The notes under the pieces: generated by a model
What the model was told of the DNA's origin: nothing
The model's input: the letters and a program-made list of their open reading frames with translations, nothing else
Databases searched by the model: none
Shown here: positions 21,985-31,954 of the stretch, piece by piece
Layout of the letters: each line of letters opens with the position of its first letter
Numbering within the stretch: the stretch's first letter is position 1
NCBI GenBank assembly: GCA_023548195.1
Contig: JAJHZJ010000082.1
Location: forward strand, 1,270,001 to 1,334,000
Direction of reading: 5' to 3'
Length of the DNA stretch: 64,000 nt
Source of the DNA: Bettongia penicillata ogilbyi
Taxonomy: Eukaryota > Chordata > Mammalia > Diprotodontia > Potoroidae
Made by a program: the position numbers and the translations under genes

Positions 21985-22090
21985 GAGTATGGCATGTTGG
22001 AAAGAGTATTGCTTGAGGAATTAGGAGACCTGGGTTCTAATTCTATCATTGCCACTTATTAGCTTTGTGACCTTGGGTAAAATGAAGGGA
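21985..22090 (+). mobile_element. MIR-type SINE, 5' part
   Basis: gtatggcatgttggaaagag, attaggagacctgggttcta, tagctttgtgaccttgggta. Confidence 0.75.
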
Positions 22091-22095
22091 TTGGG

Positions 22096-22161
22096 CAGGG
22101 GTGGGGTTCCTGTGGTCTGGAAGACACATGTGGCCCGGAGACTGCAGCTCCCCCATCCCTG
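22096..22161. mobile_element. Short hAT-like palindrome remnant
   Basis: Starts caggggtggggttcctgtgg and ends gcagctcccccatccctg, with gacacatgtggcccg inside. It reads as a deleted relative of the hAT element at 20128. No clear 8-bp duplication. Confidence 0.5.
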
Positions 22162-22489
22162 GAAACCTTAGATCATCATGGGAAGTCTGTTCTATTCTAC
22201 CAACATGGGAAGAGCTATTCCTGATTTGTTTGTCAGCAGATAATCCTGATGAGTTGGAAAGTTTTTTAGATGTGTTTAGTCTTCAAGACTTCACCCTTCT
22301 GCGATGCCCGGTGCATATTCTAAGGAAACTCTTAAAGCTATAGGTTTAGGTCAGGGAGTTCTAGAAGTATCCTTGAAACCTGTATCTAATCAGTGTCCAG
22401 GTGGATCAACTCAAAGAGAGAGAAGAAAAGGGCTAACATCTGATTCAACCTCTTCCCATCGCTTATATTTCTGGATATCATCATAGATT
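22162..22489. other. Single-copy-looking stretch
   Basis: No repeat recognised. Confidence 0.3.
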
Positions 22490-22745
22490 ATATTTATGGA
22501 GAGTTCACCTTGTACTAGGCACTGTACCAAGGACTTTACAACATTATCTTATTTGGTCCTCACAACAACCCTGGGAGGTAAGTGCTATTATAATCTCCAT
22601 ATTACCAATGAAGAAACTGAGGCAACAGAGGTTAAAGCCCAGGGTCACACAGCTAGTAAGTTTCTGCTACCAGATTTGAACTTAGGTCTTCCAGACTCCA
22701 GGCCCACTGCTATATCTACTATGTCATCTAACTGTGCCCCCCACC
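22490..22745 (-). mobile_element. MIR-type SINE, full length
   Basis: Reverse: cttgtactaggcactgtacc, tcctcacaacaaccctggga, aatgaagaaactgaggcaac, agggtcacacagctagtaag, gatttgaacttaggtcttcc, ctgctatatctactatgtca. Confidence 0.88.
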
Positions 22746-22784
22746 CCTCCAATATTTAAAAATTTTTTCTTTATACTGATTCCT

Positions 22785-22908
22785 TATTATTTTTTTTTTT
22801 TGAGACAACCAGGGTTAAGTAACTTGTCCAGGGTCACATAGCTAGTGTTTGGGAGTCAAATTTGAACTAAGGTCCTCTTGACTCTACTGCGCCACCTAGT
22901 TCCCCCTT
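22785..22908 (-). mobile_element. Short poly(A)-tailed marsupial SINE
   Basis: Begins with a T-run (tail of a minus-strand copy), then accagggttaagtaacttgt, agggtcacatagctagtg, aaatttgaactaaggtcct, actgcgccacctagttcccc at the head end. Short MAR1/RTE-SINE form. Confidence 0.8.
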
Positions 22909-23024
22909 GATTCCTTAACATGAAAAAAAAAAACAATGAAAACCTTCCTTTACTAATGTGGAACTGGGCCTTCTTTGCAATTTGAGGTCTTAAATTTAGA
23001 GAGTTGCTGGTGGTGGTGGTGAGG

Positions 23025-23145
23025 ATGGGGAGAAAAATGAGAGATTAAGCAATTTTCCTAGGGTTGCCAAAGAAGTATTTCAGTGGCAGATCTTGAACCT
23101 GTGACTTCCTGACTCTCTTGCCAATTCTCTATCCACTATTCAATT
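23025..23145 (-). mobile_element. MIR-type SINE fragment
   Basis: Reverse: gattaagcaattttcctagg, cagatcttgaacctgtgact, attctctatccactattcaa. Confidence 0.6.
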
Positions 23146-23204
23146 CTTTCTCTCATTTCCCTAAGAGAGGAGATACTTTTAGGCAGTTTCTTTCCACCCC
23201 TCCC

Positions 23205-23795
23205 TGCCAATTTTTTAACATTTTATTTAAAGTTTGCAGTACCAAATTCTATCCCTCCCTCTTTCCTCTCCCCCCCACCCCCGAGATGGTAAGCAATCAG
23301 ATATAGCTTGTACATGTGCAATCATGTAAATCATTTTCATATTAGTCATTTTGTACAAGAAGACTAAAATAAAAAAAATGAAAGAAAGTGAAAAATAGAG
23401 TGCTTCAGTCCTTATTCAATCAGCATCAGTTCTTTCTCTGGAGATGGATAGCATGCTTTATCATTAGTCCCTTGGGATTGTCTTGGATCACTGTATTTCT
23501 AAGCATAGTTAAGTCATTCACAATTCTTCATCAAACAATATTGCTGTTACTGTGCATAGTGTTCTCCTGGTTCTGTTCACCTCACTTCACATCAGTTCAT
23601 GTAAGTCTTTCCAGATTTTTCTGAAATCATCCTTCTTGTCATTTCTTATAGCACAATACTATTTCATCACAATCTTGTACTACAGCTTGTTTAGCCATTC
23701 CACAATTGATGGGCATCCCTTTGATTTCCAATTCTTAGCCACCACAAAAAGAGCTGCTATAAATATTTTTATACAAATAAATCATTTCCCCCCTT
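23205..23795 (-). mobile_element. L1 3' fragment
   Basis: Minus-strand L1: T-rich start, gtaccaaattctatccctcc, agatggtaagcaatcagata, tcattagtcccttgggattg, gttctcctggttctgttcac, gagctgctataaatattttt. Covers 3' UTR and the ORF2 C-terminal end only. Edges approximate. Confidence 0.88.
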
Positions 23796-23976
23796 TTAAA
23801 AGGCAATTTCAAGTTTCCTAAACTGTTTTGAACTTCTGAATGTTTTAACAACCAATGGGTGCTCCTCATCTATGAGGGTCCAGAGTTTGGATTTTTTTCT
23901 CTGTCCCTTCCACTTTTCCTAAAGGGAAGAGGGGCTTCACTAATTATTAAGAGAGTCTTCTCGGTGCCTCACCCTG

Positions 23977-24171
23977 AATGCCAGGCCTGTCTTGCTCCAC
24001 AGACTCCCTCTTCCATCCCACTCAGAAAATGACACCCCTGTGCCTCTTAAAGAATTGGAGTGAGTGGGTTGTTGCGAGGGAAGTCACAACTTCTTTGTCC
24101 TATTTTTAGCTTTCTCACTGGCCTGGGAGAGGACAGTTTTGTCAAAAAAGGGAAGGGAAAATAATTCCTTT
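23977..24171. repeat. Diverged direct duplication, copy B
   Basis: Partner of 21784-21982, about 2.2 kb downstream of it in the same orientation. The L1 and several SINEs lie between the copies, and neither copy contains a known element. Confidence 0.8.
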
Positions 24172-24604
24172 AACAGTGTGAAGTATTATAATTTGTTGCT
24201 AGGAGGTACTGAGAGATGAACAGATGAAGCCTGAACATCTCTGGATAGAAAAGATGTGGCTGTTGAATCAGAATGTGGACTGATCTTTATTTCCATAAAC
24301 TTGGCTCCTGGCAACATGGGAAGGATAATAAGTTTATGAGATTTGTAACATGAGTATTTAGTAGATAGCTACAAGGAATAGACAGCAAGCATGTGTGAAA
24401 TTGCCTAGTTTTTGTCGATCATGGATCTTCCTGTGGATACTCCAACGGCAACAGAGACTCCTGAGTCCCTGATGAAAGATTTCATTGAAGCTTTTCCCTT
24501 TATGTTGACAGAAGAGCCAGGGTGGAGTCCATGTTTCTCAGGGGTTTCCCTCTTTTAATTCATATGGAAACAGTTGAGATGATTTAATAGATACCTCTTA
24601 GCAA
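24172..24604. other. Single-copy-looking stretch
   Basis: No repeat and no coding frame recognised. Confidence 0.35.
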
Positions 24605-24730
24605 GCTGTCTGAGGCAGAAAGAGGTCAGTGATTTGCCTGTGGTCCCATAGCTCACTAGTAAGTGTCAGAGGTGAGATTTGAACTGCAGGTCTTATGGAC
24701 TCCACATCCAGTACTCAACTCACTATGGCA
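24605..24730 (-). mobile_element. MIR-type SINE fragment
   Basis: Reverse: gaggtcagtgatttgcctgt, cccatagctcactagtaagt, gatttgaactgcaggtctta. A short GATA/GACA-rich run follows at 24748-24785. Confidence 0.75.
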
Positions 24731-24789
24731 GGCTTCATTGATCATAGATGCATGATAGATAGAAAATATACAGACAGACAGATAGAATG

Positions 24790-25430
24790 GCAGAACAAGC
24801 ATTTATTAAGCATTTTCTTTGCGTCAGACTCTGCGGAATCACTGGAAACATGAAAACAAGAAAACATCATGGCCCTTTCTCTCAAGGAATTTCCATTCTA
24901 AAGAGGGTGGGCAAAACACAAGAGGGAAGTGCAAAGGAGTGGGGTGTGATGAAGGGTGCCTGAATCCAGAATCAGGAAGACCTGAGTTCAAATCTGGATT
25001 TAGATGCTATGTGACCCTAGGCAAATCACTTGACCTCTGTCTGCCTCAGTTTCCTCAAGTGTAAAATGAAGATAAATACAACTACCTCACAAGGTGGTTA
25101 TACAGATCAAATGAGATAATATTTGTAAAGTGTTTAGCACATAGTGGTCTCATAGCTAGTGCCCAGCACATAGTACGCATTATATGAATGTTTATTCCCC
25201 TTCCTTTCCTTCTTTTCTTGGGTCAAAGAAAATAGTGGAGAATCAGAACAGCTTGAAGGGTAAGCTAGAAGTGAAGTGAGCAGTGTTTATAGACTCCCTG
25301 TTATTTCTTCCCTTGTCAATAGGGAGTCGTTGAATATTTTTGAGAGGATATGAATAACACGGTCAGTCTTGGTGTTGTAGAAAGTTGCCGTTGTTTGGTT
25401 AGAGGAAAGTTGCTCGTGAAGCAAAAAAAA
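24790..25430 (-). mobile_element. L2-type LINE pieces around a MIR
   Basis: 24790-24925 (aacaagcatttattaagcat, tctctcaaggaatttccatt) and 25225-25430 (caatagggagtcgttgaata, aacacggtcagtcttggtgt) are minus-strand L2 pieces. The order is consistent with one copy with internal loss. Confidence 0.65.
24940..25208 (+). mobile_element. MIR-type SINE, full length
   Basis: atccagaatcaggaagacct, atgctatgtgaccctaggca, tgcctcagtttcctcaagtg, atgagataatatttgtaaag, cagcacatagtacgcattat. Confidence 0.88.
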
Positions 25431-25868
25431 AGGAGGTGGTGGTATTTATTTCAGCTCCAATCAGCATATGAAGAAAAGAGATCAACATTTGCCCAGTGAA
25501 ACTTATACAAAGCAGCAGTTATTTCCAAAGTTCCAAGGTTATTATGAACAGCAAAAAGAAATGAGAAAGTATAAAAATAATGTGGTAGTCTTTAAGCCAT
25601 TATCTGTGCTTTGACAAGGGAAGGAAAATTCTCCCCTTGCTTTTTCTTGGCCTTCACCTTGTCCAACTTATCTATTTGTCCTGGGAGCTCGAATTTATAC
25701 AGTAAGCCAGTACTGAGTTGGAGAAATGTTAAGCTCTTCTGTCTGAATGGAAGTTAAAGAAGGGAATAGATATTGAGTATGTGGAGATTAGATATACGAA
25801 GAGCCAAGAACTAGAGTTATTGTCGTTCTTGCTTTTGTTTCTAAAGAAAAACAAATAGTAAAAGGAGA
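25431..25868. other. Single-copy-looking stretch
   Basis: No repeat recognised. The 153-bp duplicated unit follows immediately. Confidence 0.35.
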
Positions 25869-26021
25869 TGGGTAAAAAGAGAAACAATTACTATTTAGTA
25901 TTTAAATGCACTCTGTGATAGATGAGTGGGGACTTGTCCAGTCTATGAGCTCCTGAGTAAATTGGTTTTGAGACTTGATCTTTGAGTAAGAAATGTGGCC
26001 AGTAAACCCAGAGTAAAAAGG
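25869..26021. repeat. 153-bp direct duplication, copy A
   Basis: Nearly identical to 26876-27028, with two substitutions and two compensating single-A length changes by eye. Matching words include gagctcctgagtaaattggt and ctttgagtaagaaatgtggc. Edges are sharp and the unit matches no repeat family I know. Confidence 0.92.
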
Positions 26022-26122
26022 AAAAGAAATACTCTAATATCATTGCCTAACCCAGGTCTCCAATGGACATAGGATCTTCCCCACAGGTTTGAGTGGGAGG
26101 TTAGGGGTCTGAAGAAGTGGTA

Positions 26123-26340
26123 TTGTTGTTCTGTTGGGTCTAATTCTTTGTGGCTCCATTTGGGCTTCTCTTGGCAACGGTACTGGAGTGGTTTGCCATT
26201 TCCTTCTCCAGCTCATTTTACAGATGAGGAAACTGAGGTAACCAGGTTTAAGTGAATTGCCCAGGGTCACACAGCTGCTCAGTGTCTGAACTCAGGTCTT
26301 CTTGACTCCAGGCCTTGTGCTCCATCCATTGGCTACCTAG
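26123..26340 (-). mobile_element. WALLSI-like marsupial SINE
   Basis: Reverse: gttgttctgttgggtctaat, gtggctccatttgggcttct, actggagtggtttgccattt, acagatgaggaaactgaggt, agggtcacacagctgctcag, ctccatccattggctaccta. Confidence 0.88.
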
Positions 26341-26399
26341 ACGGTCTGCTTTAGCACTTCTTACAATGCTTAATGTTTAACTAATTTAAATTAATTGAA

Positions 26400-26515
26400 T
26401 TGATTTGCTGTATGACCAAGGGTAAGTCACTTAACAACTTGGGCTTTTTTCTTTTTTTAGGAAGGGCTTTACTAGCTAATTCCTAAGATTCATTCTGTCT
26501 CTGACATTCTATGCC
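26400..26515 (+). mobile_element. Weak MIR-type fragment
   Basis: tgctgtatgaccaagggtaa, gtcacttaacaacttgggc, then diverged text with tctgacattctatg at the end. Confidence 0.45.
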
Positions 26516-26576
26516 TCCATAGAGAGTCATAATAGAATAGTATGTAATCAAATGCTAAGATGAATGGAGTGGGGCT

Positions 26577-26760
26577 TGTTGTTGTGTGTCTTCCGTTCTT
26601 GAAGACGACCATGACATCAAGATGATTACATGACTTGGAGTTGATTTGATTTGAGAGAGGGAGGGCTGTGCAGAGTCACCAGCCTTACTGTCTTCTCCTG
26701 AGCCATCTGGAGTCAGTGACCTGATACTCATCAGGACATTTGGAGATGACCCTAAGGTCT
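26577..26760 (-). mobile_element. MAR1-like SINE, 5'-truncated
   Basis: Reverse: gttcttgaagacgaccatga, acatgacttggagttgattt, agggctgtgcagagtcacca, gccatctggagtcagtgacc, catttggagatgaccc. The head end is missing. Confidence 0.8.
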
Positions 26761-26875
26761 TATCACATTCTCACTCATTCAATGAATAAGCTTCTTTAAG
26801 TAGTTGCTCAAGGGATAGCCCCTTGAATAAAAAAAAAAAAAAATCAAACCAGGAGGAGAAGACCCTCAGGTTTCC

Positions 26876-27028
26876 TGGGTAAAAGAGAAACAATTACTAT
26901 TTAGTATTTAAATACACTCTGTGATAGATGTGTGGGGACTTGTCCAGTCTATGAGCTCCTGAGTAAATTGGTTTTGAGACTTGATCTTTGAGTAAGAAAT
27001 GTGGCCAGTAAACCCAGAGTAAAAAAGG
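26876..27028. repeat. 153-bp direct duplication, copy B
   Basis: Copy of 25869-26021, displaced by exactly 1007 bp at both ends. A run of about 15 A (26829-26843) lies 32 bp upstream. Flanks of the two copies do not match. Confidence 0.92.
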
Positions 27029-27099
27029 CAGCTTTTTGCGGGGAGGGGGTGGGGCACTAGTTCAGGGAAGGAAGAACTCCTTGAGATCTGGCTTAGTTG

Positions 27100-27300
27100 G
27101 GAGAAGAGACACTTGAAGTATCCTTTGAAGGCTGAGTAGGATTTCCCTTAGTCTGGGGAAGCATTCTGAAGTAGGGGAGTCATGTGATCCAAAGCACAGA
27201 GGCCTCAGGTTGGGGTTGAGCAAGCTGGGTACAGAAAAATCAGCCTTACTGTATCAGGGTGTGGCAGGGAGATAAGGCTGGACAGGTAAATCGAGGATAA
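27100..27300 (-). mobile_element. L2-type LINE fragment
   Basis: cacttgaagtatcctttgaa, gctgagtaggatttccctta, ccaaagcacagaggcctcag, gagataaggctggacaggta. Confidence 0.55.
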
Positions 27301-27569
27301 AGCTATTGCAAAGAATTTTATGCCAGTTCAGTTTCCCATGAAATCCAGTCAAATGTGATAGCAGTGTCAGCATCTACCATGACATTTTCAAGTAAACTGT
27401 TTAAATTTCCATGCCTGCTGTTAATCAAAATGCCAGTGCAACCTGACAAGGGGCTCATTACTTAGCATCCTTAAAATACTCCTAGAGAGTTTTTCCTGTT
27501 TATGAGGATGAAGGTTTTTCTGATGACCTGGATCATTTCCCAAAGGAGTGGCTCTGGAATTTTTATCTA
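27301..27569. other. Possible conserved noncoding sequence
   Basis: TE-free stretch with words typical of noncoding elements (tgctgttaatcaaaatgcca, gctcattacttagcatcctt). Conservation was not tested. Confidence 0.25.
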
Positions 27570-27870
27570 TAAAAAACATTGATTCAGGACTAATTATGTG
27601 TCAATCACATACAGAGGATACAATGAAAAAGCAAAAACAGTCCCTGTCCTCAAGAAGCTTATACTCTAATAGGAGAAGAATCTATATCTCTATATATTAT
27701 ATAAGATAAATAGATAGTCAATGGAAATTTTAACCTCATAGAGAAAAGTGCTAGCAGCATCGGAACTTGGAAAAGTCTCTTGCAGGTGGTAGAGCTTGAG
27801 TTTAGTCTTGTAGGAAGTCATGGATTCTAAGAGGGGGAGGTTGGGAGGGAGACCAGCAGGAGAGGCTCAG
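27570..27870 (-). mobile_element. L2-type LINE fragment
   Basis: gattcaggactaattatgtg, aaacagtccctgtcctcaag, aagcttatactctaatagga, gattctaagagggggaggtt. Confidence 0.7.
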
Positions 27871-27954
27871 GGTGTTTGGTTGGCCAAGATGCATTGATGG
27901 TGTGATGCTTTCCAGAAAAGACAATATGCTCTTTCTTCTTGCAAAACTATCAAA

Positions 27955-28065
27955 ATGAGGATGGTGACTGCACAGCCCTCCCTTGCTTTAATCTAATTCC
28001 CTTGCATGTCATGGCATCACCTCCCTGATGTCATGGTCCTCTTTGAGAAGAAAGGGCAAACAACA
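27955..28065 (+). mobile_element. MAR1-like SINE, 3' half
   Basis: gtgactgcacagccctccct, cccttgcatgtcatggcatc, tgatgtcatggtcctctttg, aagggcaaacaacaac. Confidence 0.82.
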
Positions 28066-28071
28066 ACATTC

Positions 28072-28386
28072 TCAGGTCCTAATGCATGAAGAAGGTGTTC
28101 TCTGCTGTTTTTTTCTCCTTGAGTAAGTCATGGGGAAGAATTTTACCATATTGAAAATGATCATCTTATCCCACAACTTTTGATTCTGAAGTTCAAACTC
28201 TGCTTTGAAGGTATCTTTAAAGTAATTTCTAGCCTGGAGGCACATGCCAGATGTGATGTTGGAATTCTGCCAACTCAGCCCCTGGTCCAATTTTTCTTTA
28301 ATAATGGAGATGTTATTTTTGAGTGCCCACCCCATGCTGCAATTCTTTCCGTCACTTACCTTGATGTTGCTTGCTCTGTGTGCCAT
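28072..28386 (-). other. Unexplained 104-codon open frame
   Basis: Minus-strand frame with mixed composition and no low-complexity bias, including LQARNYFKDTFKAEFELQNQ. Upstream the frame stays open about 13 codons to a stop. It matches none of the repeats recognised here. It may be a fragment of a processed pseudogene or chance. No gene could be named, and no poly(A) tract or splice structure supports it. Confidence 0.3.
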
Positions 28387-28529
28387 ATCCCAGATAGAGG
28401 TATATATGCTCAGTCTCTCTAATCAGTCAGGCCAGCAAGACCAGAGTCTTCTCAGGGGGGTATGTGTTATTTCAAGATTAGCCATTCAATTTCCACATCA
28501 GAAACCCTTTATAAACTCTGAATCTAATC

Positions 28530-28549
28530 TACCACCACCACCACCACCA
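28530..28549. repeat. (CCA)n short tract
   Basis: Six to seven CCA units. Confidence 0.9.
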
Positions 28550-28650
28550 TTGTCAACCAACATTTCTCAAATGCTCACTATGTTTATGCTGTACTAAATT
28601 CTGGGATATTGAAGGGATATTGAACTTAGTCTTTGTCCTCGAGGGACTTA
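28550..28650 (-). mobile_element. L2 3' fragment
   Basis: aaatgctcactatgtttatg, gtctttgtcctcgagggact in the minus orientation. Confidence 0.55.
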
Positions 28651-28651
28651 A

Positions 28652-28870
28652 AATCAGGGGTGTACTGGAGTTAGCTCAATGTTAAATTAGCAGGGTAAGA
28701 ATTTACATTTTGGAAATCAGCAAATGTATGATTTATTGTTTTGTTGATTGTCTAGACTTAAGAAAGTAAAAGTGAAATGCTAATAGTGCAGATTAAACTT
28801 AAAAGTGTATCTTGTCAACATTTTTCCTGGAGAACTGGTTGTTAAACATTTATTGGTATACCCCTGTTTG
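28652..28870 (+). repeat. Copy 2 of the three-copy ancient repeat
   Basis: tatgatttattgttttgttg, attgtctagacttaagaaag, gcagattaaacttaaaagtg, tcctggagaactggttgtta. The most complete copy on its 3' side. Confidence 0.65.
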
Positions 28871-28974
28871 TAATTCAAATGAGAACAACCCAAATATGAA
28901 AACAGATAACAATTTAAAGCTGTCTATACTCAGTCCCAAATTAGTAACAGAGATCATAAGTGGTCTAGGAGTTT

Positions 28975-29104
28975 AAAGGAGGGAAGCAGTTACTAGGGGT
29001 GAAGGGGAACTGCACTTAAAGAAGACTCTGTAGAGGAAATGATACTTGAGGTGGACCTGGTGCTTAGAGTAAGTAGACAAGAAGTAGGTAAAGAATATTC
29101 CAAT
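28975..29104 (-). mobile_element. L2-type LINE fragment
   Basis: gaggaaatgatacttgaggt and aaagaatattcca are L2-like, from a different part of L2 than the copy that starts next to it. Confidence 0.5.
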
Positions 29105-30420
29105 CCAATTCAGTCCAACAAGCATTTAAAAATTTTAATATTTTATTTTTCCCCAATTACATGTGAAAACAATAGAAACATCCCCCCCCAATTTTGAGTT
29201 CCAAATTCTCTTTTTCTTCTCCCCCTTCATTAAGAAAGCAAGCAATTTGACATAGGTTATACGTATAGGTTATAAATATGCAAAACATATGTCCATGTAA
29301 GTCATTCTATGAAAGAAAACACAGATCAAAAACTGCAGGAAAAAAAAGAAAAAATAAAGAAAAAATATGCTTTGACCTATATTCAGACTCAATCAGGTCT
29401 TTCTTAGGAGAAGGACTGAGTTTTTCATCATAAGTTCTTCAGCGTTGTCTTGGATCATTGCATTGTTGGGAATGTCTAAGTTATTCACAGTTGATCATCA
29501 TACAATATTTATTGTATACAACCTTCTCCTGGTTCTGCTCATTTCACTTTGCATCCGTTCATGTAAATCTTTTCAGGTTTTTCTGAAATCATGCTTCTTG
29601 TTATTTCTTATAACACAATAGTATTCCATCACGATCATATGCAACAACTTGTTCATCTACTCCTCAACTGATGGACATATCCTCAATTTTCAATTCTTAA
29701 GCATTTAAAAGAAGCATCTTCTATCTACAGGGTTCTGTGATAGACACTAGGCATACAAAGACAGAATGAAGATCAGTTCCCATCCCCAATGAATTTATAT
29801 TCTATCATGGTATACCAACATCTACATGCAGAAGTTATCTACATGGTTAGAGTAGCAAGGAAGGGCTAACAGCTAGAGCGATCAGGAAAGACTTCCTTAG
29901 GTGGTGTGACATTACCTGAGACTTGAAGAGAAATGAGAATTCTGGGAGGCAGAGGTGAAGAGAGACTGTATTTCAGACATGAGGAAACATCTATGCAGAG
30001 GCAGAGAGGTGGGAAAAGAAATGCAGAATTTGGACAGTAGCAGTTAGGACAGATTGACCGGAATATAAAGTGAGTGAAGGGAAAAAGTGTGCAATAAGCC
30101 TGAAAATGTATCTGGACTCAGACTGGGAAAGGCTTTAAATTTCAAGCTGAGGATTTTACACTTTATCGTAGAAACAATAGGGAAATATTGAAGCATTTTG
30201 AGCATGGGAGTAGTCTGGTCAGACCTATTCTATAGAAGGGTTATTTTGGTAACTGTGCAGAGGATGGATTGAAAAAGGAGGGAATGACAGAAACCAACAG
30301 TAAAATTTGGAAGCTGTTACAATTGTCCAGGCAAGTGAGAGGATGAAGGCAAGTGGGGGGCAGTATGAGCCAAGAAATCTACTTTGAGAAGTAGACTTAG
30401 AGGATACAAAAGAAATACAT
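29105..30420 (-). mobile_element. L2-type LINE copy with nested L1
   Basis: Starts at the L2 3' end (ccaacaagcatttaaa), is cut by an L1, and resumes as aagaagcatcttctatctac, agacactaggcatacaaaga, caggaaagacttccttaggt, aaggctttaaatttcaagct, tgtgcagaggatggattgaa, ttgtccaggcaagtgaga. Confidence 0.82.
29132..29698 (-). mobile_element. 5'-truncated L1 with perfect target duplication
   Basis: Minus-strand L1 3' UTR and the extreme ORF2 end: ttttatttttccccaattac, ttgagttccaaattctcttt, ttcatcataagttcttcagc, gttctgctcatttcactttg. Flanked by aagcatttaaaa at 29120-29131 and 29699-29710, 12 of 12 identical, so probably among the younger insertions here. Confidence 0.93.
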
Positions 30421-30439
30421 TTTCTATATCAGGGTATCT

Positions 30440-30592
30440 GTAGAATATGGGGCCAAAGGGGACCTTAAAAGGTTACCTAGATCAACCTCCTCATTTTACT
30501 GATGGGGAAACTGAGATCCAAGGAGAAAAAACAGTTTCCATGAGATTAGAGCCTAGATTTGACTCCAAATACAATGCTCTTTCCACTGTGGT
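30440..30592 (-). mobile_element. MIR/THER1-type SINE
   Basis: Reverse: ggggaccttaaaaggttacc, tcattttactgatggggaaa, ctgagatccaaggagaaa, gctctttccactgtgg. Confidence 0.75.
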
Positions 30593-31496
30593 TTGAACAC
30601 AGACATACTGAGATTGACATGATAGAGCCTTCAGGGCAAGATCAGCCACTCATCACTTCCTCACTGTCACTCCCCTGGGACCTGCCTAAAGTCAGCTGGG
30701 TGGTGAGGGTCAGGGAGCAGGACCAGGAGAAATGCAGGATAACAGCATTTCAACCACTATTGCTCCTTTACTTTCTTTTCTTCTTGATAAGCTCTGTTTA
30801 CAGGGCTAGGATTTGGGCAAGAGCCCTGTTTCTAGTCAGCTAAATAAAAGCTTTCATTGAAATAAACACAACCAAAATTGGCTGTCTCCACTTTTTCATA
30901 ATCCCTCTAAATCTCACCAAATAGTATTTATTTTTACACCTTACGATTTGAGATGCCAGCTGCTTGATTTCCAATTTTGCCTCTGCTTGGTTAAACTCAT
31001 CAGTTTCTGTCAGAGCCATGTTAACTGGAGAGGTGTAAGATTTCTTACTTGTTCTAGCCTGATTTATACTTTGCCTGGCATGAGAGCGAGAGAGGGAAAA
31101 AAAACCCTAAAAAATTCCACTGTTCAGCCCTGTGAGGCAGTGATTTGGGTTACTATGGCCATGGAAGAAAGATTAAGTTCTGTGAGACAAGAGTCAAGAA
31201 CCCAATCAGAGTCTTGATACCCTTTCTAAGATAAGAGAGAAAGGGAGAGCAATTTAGCCAATTTTCATGGGGTCATTTGGAATTGAATAATCTTAAATCA
31301 TTACTAAGAAAAGCTGGGATGTGTCAGGGACATCTCTTAGCTTTTGAAATGGATGTCATAATGATCTGCCTCACTCTCCCACACAACATCCCTCAATGTC
31401 TTCAATAGAGACAGAATTTTGGCTTGGGTAAACCAGGAGTTTGAACCACAGTGACAAGTCTTCGGCTCTTGTATTAATATTGAAATTAATTAATGA
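30593..31496. other. Single-copy-looking stretch
   Basis: No repeat recognised. Plus-strand frames of 94 and 89 codons (30559-30843, 30948-31217) have no motif. Confidence 0.35.
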
Positions 31497-31660
31497 CAGC
31501 TGTGTGGAGGATGGATTGAAGAAGGGGAGAATGATAGAAACTAAAAGTAAAATCTGGAGGTTGTTACAATAGGCCAGGCAAGGGAGAGCTTGAAGGCAAG
31601 TAGGAGGCAGTATGGTCAAGAGATCTACTCTGAGAAGTAGACTTGGACGATACAACATTA
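31497..31660 (-). mobile_element. L2-type fragment resembling 30251-30412
   Basis: tgtgtggaggatggattgaa, gttgttacaataggccaggc, agatctactctgagaagtag. Colinear with the end of the L2 copy at 30251-30412, and both stop at the same place. Confidence 0.65.
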
Positions 31661-31954
31661 ATTACCATTAATATTGTAAGCCACTTTTTCCCTTTCTCTC
31701 CAGTTACCCCCTACTCAAAGTCATAATCATGGCTGGCAGAAAGTTGAGGAAGTGATGGATCTGGCATAGCATATGGCTGTGACTGCCATAGCATCAGGTG
31801 AAGGCCAGCCATACCCTCCTTTACAGGAGTCAAAAGAAAGTCATGGAGAAAGTGTATTCTACCCAAGAATCAGTGCCATGGGGGAAAGCAAGCCCTATTT
31901 GTTCCACACAAGTTATAGCTAAACATACTTAATCCTTACAACGAATTCTCACTT
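31661..31954. other. Single-copy-looking stretch
   Basis: No repeat recognised. Confidence 0.3.

Noticed and set aside
23181..23810. aggcagtttc / aggcaatttc as target duplication of the L1 at 23.2-23.8 kb
   Set aside because: The left copy does not adjoin the T-rich L1 end, so the match may be coincidental.
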